The notes under the pieces: generated by a model
Databases searched by the model: none
What the model saw: the letters and a program-made list of their open reading frames with translations, nothing else
What the model was told of the DNA's origin: nothing
Made by a program: the position numbers and the translations under genes
Assembly: GCA_023419055.1 (NCBI GenBank)
Contig: JAEZYO010000211.1
Location: forward strand, 1 to 18,257
Length of the DNA stretch: 18,257 bases
Origin: Pseudomonadota bacterium
GTDB lineage: Bacteria > Myxococcota > Polyangia > Polyangiales > Polyangiaceae
Direction of reading: 5' to 3'
Shown: one piece after another, positions 1-5,882 of the stretch
Layout: the number at the start of each line of letters is the position of its first letter
Numbering within the stretch: the stretch's first letter is position 1

Positions 1-228
1 CTGACCTCCCGAGCCCGCCGTGCCGGCGCTGCCACCCGCCGCGCCGGCGCTGCCGCCCGTGGTCGGAGGCGCTCCCCCGCTGCCGCCGGCACCCCCGCTT
101 CCACCGCTCGCTCCCGTACCGCCTCCGGCGCCTGGCTGTGGGTTGTCGGAGCTCCCAGCGGAGCACGCAAGGGCCAGCGCGGCCGAAGAGAACAAGGCGA
201 GGGTCGAGCTACGGGAAAGGAAAAGCAT
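1..228 (-). CDS. Lipoprotein with Gly/Ser/Ala-rich tail (partial, runs off left edge)
   Basis: The reverse strand from an ATG at 226-228 stays open to the window edge, giving the first 76 residues. The N-terminus is a lipoprotein signal peptide: a short start with Arg6, a hydrophobic core, then the lipobox LALAC with the lipidated cysteine at residue 22. After it comes a low-complexity run of GGS, GGAGG and SAGAAGG units, the flexible spacer often seen between lipid anchor and folded domain in myxobacterial surface lipoproteins. An AAGG lies 4 nt upstream of the ATG (233-236), a weak, close ribosome site. The functional domain lies outside the window, so no role can be given. The start faces the microprotein gene at 401 across a shared divergent intergenic region. 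The lipoprotein call is firm; the function is unknown. Confidence 0.8.
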   Translation of the reverse strand, partial: MLFLSRSSTLALFSSAALALACSAGSSDNPQPGAGGGTGASGGSGGAGGSGGAPPTTGGSAGAAGGSAGTAGSGGQ

Positions 229-314
229 GAGGCCTTGCAGTTTGCCCGAAGTCAGGGCGCTTGCGAACGGCTCGATGTCGGGACGCAGGGGCGCGGGGCA
301 CCTGCTCTGCAAAT

Positions 315-376
315 TTTCCAGTGAGTCGTGTGAACACGTTGTCCACAGGGTACGGCTCTTGCACCCTTTCCAGTGA
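315..376. repeat. 10-bp direct repeat, two copies 52 bp apart
   Basis: TTTCCAGTGA occurs exactly at 315-324 and again at 367-376, with TCG following shortly after each copy. The pair brackets the dyad at 329-347 and lies between two divergent genes. Start-to-start spacing is 52 bp, close to five helical turns, which would place both copies on the same DNA face. This could be a pair of regulator sites; chance is not excluded. Confidence 0.4.
329..347. promoter_or_regulatory. 19-bp imperfect dyad, candidate operator or DnaA-box-like site
   Basis: TGTGAACA-CGT-TGTCCACA is an inverted repeat with 7 of 8 arm positions matching around a 3-nt centre. It lies in the divergent intergenic region, 54 bp before the microprotein ATG and about 100 bp before the lipoprotein ATG. 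The right arm reads TTGTCCACA (339-347), which matches the high-GC form of the DnaA box; the left arm matches that consensus less well (two mismatches). A dimeric repressor operator and a DnaA site are both possible. The symmetry is seen in the sequence; the function is inferred. Confidence 0.35.
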
Positions 377-400
377 CCTCGTTCGACGGGAGGGCAAGCC

Positions 401-496
401 ATGGGAACCGTGTTCTGGGTGGTCGTGATCGTGGTGATCGCGCTGGTCTTGATTTCGCGCATCGGGGCGTCGCTCCCGCGGCCGCCTCGCTTCTGA
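401..496 (+). CDS. 31-aa single-pass membrane microprotein
   Basis: ATG at 401 opens a 31-codon frame ending in TGA at 494-496. A strong Shine-Dalgarno, GGGAGGG at 388-394, sits 6 nt upstream; it is among the best ribosome sites in the window and is the main support for the gene. The product begins MGTVFWVVVIVVIALVLI, a near-continuous hydrophobic helix of about 16-18 residues (4-19). It is followed by SRIGASLPRPPRF, a short tail with three arginines and three prolines. By the positive-inside rule the tail would face the cytoplasm. The protein has no cysteine and no cleavage site, so it looks like a small integral membrane protein rather than a signal peptide. It resembles no family I recognise. 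The gene stands alone between the divergent lipoprotein and the methyltransferase, about 125 bp away. Confidence 0.65.
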   Translation: MGTVFWVVVIVVIALVLISRIGASLPRPPRF

Positions 497-525
497 GTCG
501 GTGCCCGTCGACGCATCGAGCTACC

Positions 526-544
526 CGCGAGCGTGATCCTCGCG
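526..544. terminator. Weak hairpin downstream of the microprotein gene
   Basis: CGCGAG (526-531) pairs with CTCGCG (539-544) around a 7-nt loop, 30 nt after the microprotein stop. The stem is only 6 bp and no T-run follows, so this is at most a weak or Rho-assisted terminator, or a chance pairing in GC-rich DNA. Confidence 0.2.
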
Positions 545-622
545 CTAGGTCAGCTGTTGTCATAGCGGGCTCAGCGAGCGGTTGCTGTGTGCCGAGCGCT
601 ACGGCAGTCTCGCGTTCACGTC

Positions 623-1366
623 ATGCAAGAGCGAGGCTTCTCCCTGTCCCAGCTGGACGCCGTCGACTGGCTCCGGTCGCTCGACGCCGAGTCCCTCGAT
701 CTCGTCATCACGGATCCGCCGTACGAGTCCCTGGAGAAGCACCGCGCCGTCGGCACCACTACGCGCCTGAAAAAGAGCAAGGCCTCGAGCAACGAGTGGT
801 TCTCTATCTTCCCGAACAGCAGGTTCGAGGACCTCTTCAAAGAGGTTTATCGCACGCTCAAGCGCGACACGCACTTCTACTTGTTCTGCGATCAGGAGAC
901 CATGTTCGTGGCCAAGCCGATCGCGGAGTCCGTCGGCTTCAAGTTTTGGAAACCGCTCGTGTGGGATAAATGCAAGATAGGTATGGGATACCATTACCGG
1001 GCTCGCTACGAGTTCGTGCTCTTCTTCGAGAAGGGCAAGCGCAAGCTGAACGATCTCGGCATCCCCGACGTCATTTCGGCGCCGCGCGTGCTCAACGGGT
1101 ACCCGACTGAAAAGCCCGTCGCTGTCTCGGAAGTGCTCGTGCGACAAAGCACCGACGAGGGAGAGCTCGTCGCGGATCCTTTCTTGGGCTCTGGCTCCGT
1201 GGGCGTGGCTGCGATCCAGAACGGTCGTTCTTTTCTCGGTAACGACCTGTCGACGGTCGCGCTCGATACGGCGCGCGCGCGGCTGGTGGAGGCTGGGGGA
1301 GTCGAGGGCGTCGTGCTCGGTGGTCGCCTCGAGCCTCAGCTCAAGCTGGCGCTGCAGGGAGCGTAG
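623..1366 (+). CDS. Beta-class DNA methyltransferase (N6-adenine or N4-cytosine), R-M partner
   Basis: This 247-residue SAM-dependent DNA methyltransferase methylates an amino group of a base in a specific site, probably protecting host DNA from the nuclease encoded next. Motif IV is DPPY at residues 31-34, the catalytic loop of amino-methyltransferases. A PTEKP segment (161-165) and motif I, DPFLGSGSVG (185-194, SAM binding), follow. The order IV, target-recognition region, X, I defines the beta class. DPPY favours adenine but does not exclude N4-cytosine. The specificity region lies between about 40 and 155. I chose ATG 623; an in-frame GTG at 587 would add 12 residues, and neither has a convincing Shine-Dalgarno. 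The protein is short for the family but has all core motifs. A/T-rich patches (for example 958-1000) stand out from the surrounding DNA and fit horizontal acquisition. It is 4 nt upstream of the nuclease gene. Confidence 0.88.
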   Translation: MQERGFSLSQLDAVDWLRSLDAESLDLVITDPPYESLEKHRAVGTTTRLKKSKASSNEWFSIFPNSRFEDLFKEVYRTLKRDTHFYLFCDQETMFVAKPIAESVGFKFWKPLVWDKCKIGMGYHYRARYEFVLFFEKGKRKLNDLGIPDVISAPRVLNGYPTEKPVAVSEVLVRQSTDEGELVADPFLGSGSVGVAAIQNGRSFLGNDLSTVALDTARARLVEAGGVEGVVLGGRLEPQLKLALQGA

Positions 1367-1370
1367 AGCG

Positions 1371-1967
1371 ATGACCGGCACCGAATATGCGAACCTGATC
1401 GCCGCCTATCTCACGCGCAACTATGGCAAGCGCGGGCTCTCGGTATACCGGGAGGTGCCGCTCGGCAAAAGCATCATCGGGAAGAACCGCCGGGTCGACG
1501 TGTTCGCGGTGCACGACGCCTCCTCCAAGGCTCTGGCGATCGAGTGCAAGGTGCAGACGTCCACGGGCACCGCCGACGAGAAGATCCCGTACACGCTCGA
1601 AGACCTCGCCGCGATGCACGTGCCCGCCTTCGTCGTTTACGCGGGTACGGGCTTTTCGGACGGTGTGCTGCACATGCTCCGCAGCAACAAGCGCGCCGCG
1701 TATTGTCATCCCGAGCCTTCGCTCGAGCCGGCGCAGAGCACCATCGAGCTCGACCATATCGTCGCCATGACCTTCGGCTGGTGGGACGCCGTGCTGCGGG
1801 ACAAGCGACCCTTCGATCTCGATTCCTGGCTCGCTTCCCGCACGGCGCCCTCCGTCGCGCTGACAGCACCCTCGGTTGCGGTTGTCGCGCCCGAGCCGAT
1901 ACCCGTCGTTGCGGAGCCGGCCATCCTGTTGAACCCGGCTGGCGCGCTGCCCGAAGACAGTAATTGA
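1371..1967 (+). CDS. PD-(D/E)XK endonuclease, probable type II restriction enzyme
   Basis: This 198-residue protein probably cuts unmethylated DNA at the site protected by the upstream methyltransferase. It has a PD-(D/E)XK nuclease core: Asp43 in RRVDVF, then Glu58 and Lys60 in AIECKVQ, giving the D-x(14)-E-x-K metal-binding pattern on adjacent beta strands. An N-terminal helix holds Glu5, and a GTADEKIPYTLEDL segment (66-79) follows the active site. The last 40 residues or so are an Ala/Pro/Val-rich tail with a TAPSVAL/TAPSVAV duplication, probably disordered. The ATG at 1371 has AGGGAG at 1356-1361, 9 nt upstream, which fixes the start. Pairing with a methyltransferase in one transcript is the main reason to call it a restriction enzyme. 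The recognition site cannot be read from the sequence. A non-restriction role in repair or recombination is less likely. Confidence 0.75.
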   Translation: MTGTEYANLIAAYLTRNYGKRGLSVYREVPLGKSIIGKNRRVDVFAVHDASSKALAIECKVQTSTGTADEKIPYTLEDLAAMHVPAFVVYAGTGFSDGVLHMLRSNKRAAYCHPEPSLEPAQSTIELDHIVAMTFGWWDAVLRDKRPFDLDSWLASRTAPSVALTAPSVAVVAPEPIPVVAEPAILLNPAGALPEDSN

Positions 1968-1987
1968 CGCGGCCGAGCTCGCGTCAA
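1964..1987. terminator. Shared bidirectional hairpin containing both convergent stop codons
   Basis: TTGACGCG (1964-1971) and CGCGTCAA (1980-1987) form a perfect 8-bp stem around an 8-nt loop. The stop codon of the rightward nuclease gene (1965-1967) lies in one arm, and that of the leftward extensin-like gene (1984-1986, reverse) lies in the other. There is no long T-run on either side. A bidirectional terminator is the natural reading. Confidence 0.6.
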
Positions 1988-2832
1988 AGGTCGACGTAAC
2001 GATAGGGCGCGGCGTCGAGGTGCAGGTGGTCGTCGTGTCCGCCGTGACCGGGCCCGAACATGCTGCGGAAGATGTCCGGACGCTCTCGAAGGCGATCCGT
2101 CAAGAGCGTCAGGAAGCGCGCGTGCGTCGCGGCGACGCCGCTGTCGGCGTTCCAGTGCTTGGCGACGCGAACCTGAAAGGAGCGCGCGAGCGCCGGCGGC
2201 AGAGCCGCGGGGACGGGGCTCGCTTTGGGCGCGGGGGCAAAGTCGAAACCCACGAGATCGAGCGCGTTTCCGAGCGCGTGCTCGCTCACCACCCACGAAC
2301 GATTGCGCGTTGGGCGGCAGTTGAAGGAGCCGTAGTGGCGGATGCGGCGGGGCGCTCGACCGTAAACCTCTTGGCTGACTTCCACCACGACTGCTTCGAA
2401 ACGTTCGAGCCGCTCCTTGAATAGCGGGCTCACGAGGAGCGCGCCGTGGTAGCGCAGCGTCGCGCCGGGGTAGCTCACCATCGACGCTCGGTCGCAGGTC
2501 GGCTTCTCGCCCTCCTCGAGCCAGCGCTCAACGCTGTCGAGCTCGTAAGCATCACCGCGGAGCGCGTTCCAGCCCGCGAGGAGCTCGAGGCGGGGAGACC
2601 GCGTGCCTCGAGGCTCGCTCGGAGGGTGAGTGGCGGGAGCGCCTGATGACCCTGCGTTCACCGCCAGCGCCGGCACTGCTTCGGGAGGCTCCGGAGCGCC
2701 CTCGCGAAAGGGTAGGTGTGAAGAATCGAGCAGCGCGCAACCCGAGACGAGGAACACGATCGAGCTCGCGAGCCGCCGAAGGATCGGCGTGGACAACGAG
2801 CTCAGGGATAGCAGTGTTCGACGCGATTCCAA
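1984..2832 (-). CDS. Extensin-like C-terminal / M15-fold lipoprotein
   Basis: This protein of up to 282 residues has a lipoprotein signal (hydrophobic segment ending in VSGC, Cys32) and a C-terminal half matching the bacterial extensin-like domain, related to D-Ala-D-Ala peptidases of the LAS/M15 group. Visible motifs are the GSFNCR segment (168-173), SEHALGNALD (183-192, the SxHxxGxAxD metal-site pattern) and HDDHLHLD (266-273, second metal histidine). It probably binds or cuts cell-wall peptides from the inner leaflet of the outer membrane or the periplasm. A Pro/Ala-rich linker (about 40-80) separates anchor and domain, and an Ala/Pro insertion (199-215) interrupts the domain. The first possible start is TTG at 2832. 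A second TTG at 2794-2796 would give a more usual 19-residue signal peptide. Neither has a clear ribosome site, so the start is uncertain. The extensin name comes from plant homology and says nothing about function here. Confidence 0.8.
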   Translation of the reverse strand: MESRRTLLSLSSLSTPILRRLASSIVFLVSGCALLDSSHLPFREGAPEPPEAVPALAVNAGSSGAPATHPPSEPRGTRSPRLELLAGWNALRGDAYELDSVERWLEEGEKPTCDRASMVSYPGATLRYHGALLVSPLFKERLERFEAVVVEVSQEVYGRAPRRIRHYGSFNCRPTRNRSWVVSEHALGNALDLVGFDFAPAPKASPVPAALPPALARSFQVRVAKHWNADSGVAATHARFLTLLTDRLRERPDIFRSMFGPGHGGHDDHLHLDAAPYRYVDL

Positions 2833-2916
2833 GGGCGGCGGGCGACGACAGACTCAGTCGAGCGAATCTTCCGAACCTTGTCCGCTCGGCACTCGCAGCG
2901 CCGCGAGAAGGGGGCT

Positions 2917-2959
2917 CGAGACGGCGTCGCAACTTGCCACGGCGTCGCGAGTTGTCTCG
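2917..2959. repeat. Imperfect 18-bp tandem repeat inside an inverted repeat
   Basis: ACGGCGTCGCAACTTGCC (2921-2938) is followed directly by ACGGCGTCGCGAGTTGTC (2939-2956), with 15 of 18 positions identical. The pair is framed by CGAGAC (2917-2922) and its complement GTCTCG (2954-2959), and CAACT (2930-2934) is complementary to AGTTG (2950-2954). It lies between the VTT protein stop and the extensin-like gene start, about 85-125 nt upstream of the latter. It could be a regulator site or an RNA structure in the intergenic transcript; nothing shows which. Confidence 0.4.
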
Positions 2960-2968
2960 GCCATCGAC

Positions 2969-3580
2969 TCAGGGCCCAGCCCAGCCGAGCCGCACGAGGT
3001 AATAAAAAATGATGAGTCGAGGCACTCGCAGCGCGGCCAGTATGGCGAAGAAGCGGATGGGGAGCCTGTTGAGTCCGGCCAGGTAGCAGAGCACCGAGTA
3101 CGCGATGGGGAGCAAGCTCGCGATCAAGGCGGCTCGATACCCCCAGCGCTGAAACGCGCGCTCGGCGCTCTTTCGAGGGCCCTCGAGCCGGCGAGCGACG
3201 AAGCCGACGCGCCCGAGGCGCTTCGAGAGTTCATAGCCCAGGTAGCCGCCGAAGAGGGAACCTGCACAGATAGCAGCCAGGGCGGCCAGCTGCGGGACGC
3301 CGCCGGTGATCGCCATGAGCATGTAGAACTGTGGAGGGATCGGGAAATGGAACCCGTCCGCGATCAGCGTTCCTAGAGCCATTCCGGCGTAGCCGAAGCG
3401 CGCGACGAAGGTTTCGCCGAGCGCCGTGAGCTCCGGGCGAACGAAGCTCGCGAGCCCCGCCACGACCAACAGCAGGGCCACGAGGCCGGCGCACAGTCGT
3501 GCCAGCTCTGCCGCCCCGAAGCTCGGCATGCGGCCGGACAGCTCGTTCGGTTCGCTCGTCACAGGGTCGGGTTTTTCCAT
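2969..3580 (-). CDS. DedA/VTT-domain (SNARE-associated) inner-membrane protein
   Basis: This 203-residue multi-pass membrane protein belongs to the DedA/VTT superfamily, which includes phospholipid scramblases and undecaprenyl-phosphate or polyprenyl lipid flippases. Hydrophobic segments lie at about 25-47, 64-94, 97-117 and 148-195. The family hallmark is the membrane re-entrant stretch ADGFHFPIPPQFYMLMAITGG (about 74-94) with its FPIPP turn, plus a second re-entrant region near the C-terminus (SLLPIAYSVLCYLAG, 155-169). ATG 3580 was chosen; a TTG at 3604 would add 8 residues and a later ATG at 3532 would remove 16. No good Shine-Dalgarno decides between them. It is divergent from the EEP gene, 84 bp away. 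VTT proteins are often encoded beside, or fused to, PLD and EEP enzymes, which supports a lipid-handling role. The substrate is unknown. Confidence 0.82.
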   Translation of the reverse strand: MEKPDPVTSEPNELSGRMPSFGAAELARLCAGLVALLLVVAGLASFVRPELTALGETFVARFGYAGMALGTLIADGFHFPIPPQFYMLMAITGGVPQLAALAAICAGSLFGGYLGYELSKRLGRVGFVARRLEGPRKSAERAFQRWGYRAALIASLLPIAYSVLCYLAGLNRLPIRFFAILAALRVPRLIIFYYLVRLGWAGP

Positions 3581-3664
3581 GCGGCGCCCGGCGGGGCAAA
3601 TCAACCCTCACGCTGAGCACGAGATTTGCTCGTGGGGCTGCGCGAGCGCTCCGACCGCAAGCCC

Positions 3665-4450
3665 ATGAGCGATCCTCTTTCCGATACCGAGCTGCGTTTC
3701 CGGGTCATGACGTACAACGTGCATGGCTTCGTCGGAAGCGACGGAAGGCGCGACGAAGAACGCATCGCGAGAGTGATCGAGGAGCTCGAGCCGGATCTGG
3801 TCGCCCTTCAAGAGGTCACCGTGGAACCCGACGCCGGAAGCGGCGCTCGAGGCGAACGGCTCGCTCGCCGTCTGAACATGAGCTGTCACTTCAGCTTTAC
3901 TCGAGCAAACGGTGCTGGTGACTTCGGCAACGCCGTCCTCAGCCGTCACGCGTGCGAAGTGGTGGCCGAAGGAGCGCTCCCGCGCCTGCGGGGCGAGAGC
4001 CGCGCGGTGCAGTGGCTGCGCGTGATGTTGCGAGGCGCGAGCGTCCACCTCATGAACACGCACCTCAGCATTTGGTACCCGGAGCGCGTGCTCCAGGTGC
4101 GGGCGTTGCTCGGCGCCGAGTGGATGCTGCGCGCCGGTACCGAGCTCCCGCTCGTCGTCTGCGGCGACTTCAACTCCACCAGGATCTCCGGCGTTCACCG
4201 GCGCTTGCAGCGAGGGCTCCGCGACGTCCAGAGCTCTGCGCGCTGGCTGTCGGCGTCCACGTGGCCCGCCGCGTTCCCGTTCCTGCCCATCGATCATCTC
4301 TTCGTGAGCCCCGATCTCACCGTCCACTCTCGATCCATCCCCGATGACGAGCTCGTGCGGGCGGCGTCCGATCACCGTCCGCTCGTGGCGGAGCTCGGGT
4401 ACCGCGCGCGCCTGCCCGACAAGAGCGGCGCCATTCGAAGGGAGCCTTGA
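3665..4450 (+). CDS. Endonuclease/exonuclease/phosphatase (EEP) family metal phosphodiesterase
   Basis: This 261-residue single-domain enzyme has the EEP (DNase I / sphingomyelinase-like) fold and hydrolyses phosphodiester or phosphomonoester bonds with Mg2+. The ordered motifs are complete: MTYNVHG with Asn18, ALQEV with Glu50, NTHLS with His133, GDFNS with Asp168 and Asn170, PIDHLF with Asp210, and SDHRPL with Asp236/His237. There is no signal peptide, so it should be cytoplasmic. The chosen ATG at 3665 removes 13 weakly coding upstream codons; no strong Shine-Dalgarno is visible. It is the first gene of an operon with the PLD-like gene, whose TTG starts 2 nt after this stop. The E. coli ybhP-clsB pair, EEP beside PLD-type cardiolipin synthase, is the closest precedent. 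The substrate may be a lipid head group or a nucleic acid and cannot be settled here. Confidence 0.83.
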   Translation: MSDPLSDTELRFRVMTYNVHGFVGSDGRRDEERIARVIEELEPDLVALQEVTVEPDAGSGARGERLARRLNMSCHFSFTRANGAGDFGNAVLSRHACEVVAEGALPRLRGESRAVQWLRVMLRGASVHLMNTHLSIWYPERVLQVRALLGAEWMLRAGTELPLVVCGDFNSTRISGVHRRLQRGLRDVQSSARWLSASTWPAAFPFLPIDHLFVSPDLTVHSRSIPDDELVRAASDHRPLVAELGYRARLPDKSGAIRREP

Positions 4451-4451
4451 A

Positions 4452-5882
4452 TTGCCGATCCTTGCCCCAGGTAGAAACTGCTATCTTCTCCCGAGCGCGA
4501 AAGAGTGCCGCGCGATCGTCGATGCGCGAGCCTACTACCGAGCCTTCTATCGCGCTGCCTGTCGAGCGCGGCGCTCGATCTTGATCGCGGGTTGGCAGTT
4601 CCACACTGGCGTCGCCTTGCTGCGCGGAGAGGACGCCGAAGGTGCCCCCTACCCGGTCACGTTCCTGGCTCTGCTCGACGCGCTCTGCCGCGAGCGCCCC
4701 GAGCTCAGGGTTTACATCCTGGCCTGGGACTACAGCCTGGTCTACGCGCTCGAGCGAGAGTGGCTGCAGAGCCTCAAGTTTTCGTTCCAGGCGAGCCCGG
4801 CGATCCGGTTCGAGTTCGCGAGGCACCCCGCTTTCACGGGAAGCCACCACCAGAAGTTCGCGGTGTTCGACGGCGAGCTCGCGTTTGCCGGAGGGCTCGA
4901 CCTCTGCGACGAGCGTTGGGACGATTGCAGTCATCGGAGCCAGAACCCCTTCAGGGTGAATGCCTCCGGGGAGCGTTGCCGCCCGAATCACGAGGTGCAG
5001 GCGGCCGTAACGGGCGAGGCCGCGGCCGCCCTCGAAGGGCTGTTCCGGGATCGCTTTCGGCGAGCCGTCGGTGAAGAGCTCGTTCTGGAGAAGCCGAGTC
5101 CGGAGCAGGCGCCCACTTACGACCTCGACGCGCTGCTCGCCGAGAACAGCTACCCGCTCCGTTCCGCGACCGTAGCCCTCAGCCGGACCAGCTCCGAGGA
5201 GCCGGAGCCCATCACCGAAGCTCGAGCGCTCTACCTCGACGCGATCGCGGCCGCCGAGCGGCTCATCTACGTGGAGACGCAGTACTTCACGTCGCGTTCG
5301 GTCGCGGCGGCGTTCGTCGCGCGGTTCTCGGACCGGACGCGCCCGCCTCTCCAGGTCGTGGTGATGCTGCCGCGGGGCGCGGACAACTCCAAGGAGAAGT
5401 TCGCGCTCGGTCCGGCGCAGAGCTCCGCCCTCGAGCAGCTCGAGGCCGCGGCTCGAGCCGGCCAGCACGAGCTCAGGCTGCTCTGCAGCACTCCGGAGGG
5501 TGATGGATCCGCCGCGACCTTCATCCACAGCAAGGTGCTGATCGTCGACGACACCTTCCTCGTCATCGGTTCGGCGAACTTCACGGAGCGGAGCATGGGC
5601 GTCGACAGCGAGCTCTGCCTCGCCTGGGAAGCCGAAGGCGACGCCGAGCTCGCGAGCGACATTCGGGAGTTCCGGGCCGCGTTGCTCGCGGAGCACGCCG
5701 GAGCGAGCGCCGCTCGGTTTCTCGAGGTGGAAGGACTCGTCGAGCGGATCGACGCGCTGACGGGCGCCGGGCGGCGCCTCGAATCCTGCTGCTTCGAACG
5801 TCAATCCGCGAGCCCCCTGCGGAACCAGATTTTCGATCCGGGTGAGCCCCCGACTTCGCCCTTCGCCCCCATCGTCAAATGA
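4452..5882 (+). CDS. Phospholipase D-like enzyme with two HKD motifs
   Basis: This 476-residue PLD-superfamily enzyme is a phosphatidyl hydrolase or transferase, perhaps a cardiolipin-synthase-like enzyme. It has two HxKx4D motifs: HQKFAVFD (His133, Lys135, Asp140) followed by GGLDLCDERWD, and HSKVLIVD (His359, Lys361, Asp366) followed by IGSANFTERSMGVDSE. The GSAN..RSM..DSE block and the VETQYFTS segment (274-281) resemble the larger PLD group that includes eukaryotic PLDs, more than short nuclease-type members. No signal peptide or membrane helix is present. The start is a TTG at 4452: AAGGGAG (4438-4444) sits 7 nt upstream, and longer in-frame starts would bury the N-terminus inside the EEP gene. 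The stop overlaps the channel gene start in ATGA. The C-terminal 30 residues, Pro-rich with a Cys-Cys pair, look disordered. Confidence 0.86.
   Translation: MPILAPGRNCYLLPSAKECRAIVDARAYYRAFYRAACRARRSILIAGWQFHTGVALLRGEDAEGAPYPVTFLALLDALCRERPELRVYILAWDYSLVYALEREWLQSLKFSFQASPAIRFEFARHPAFTGSHHQKFAVFDGELAFAGGLDLCDERWDDCSHRSQNPFRVNASGERCRPNHEVQAAVTGEAAAALEGLFRDRFRRAVGEELVLEKPSPEQAPTYDLDALLAENSYPLRSATVALSRTSSEEPEPITEARALYLDAIAAAERLIYVETQYFTSRSVAAAFVARFSDRTRPPLQVVVMLPRGADNSKEKFALGPAQSSALEQLEAAARAGQHELRLLCSTPEGDGSAATFIHSKVLIVDDTFLVIGSANFTERSMGVDSELCLAWEAEGDAELASDIREFRAALLAEHAGASAARFLEVEGLVERIDALTGAGRRLESCCFERQSASPLRNQIFDPGEPPTSPFAPIVK

Noticed and set aside
329..347. Replication origin, suggested by the DnaA-box-like arm
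   Set aside because: Only one near-consensus box is present, with no cluster, no AT-rich unwinding region and no dnaA or dnaN nearby.
20..376. A proline-rich 118-codon plus-strand frame at the left edge
   Set aside because: The Pro/Ala/Leu run is the complement of the Gly/Ser-rich lipoprotein tail on the minus strand, which has a proper signal peptide.
587..622. GTG start 12 codons upstream of the chosen methyltransferase ATG
   Set aside because: No ribosome site supports it and the added residues look non-coding; it is kept as an alternative only.
599..1381. A 260-codon open frame on the minus strand opposite the methyltransferase
   Set aside because: The plus strand carries DPPY and DPFLGSG motifs in the right order; the reverse frame is an unsupported shadow.
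4317..5804. A 495-codon open frame on the minus strand opposite the PLD-like gene
   Set aside because: The plus strand has two HKD motifs, a good ribosome site and operon context; the reverse frame has no domain features.
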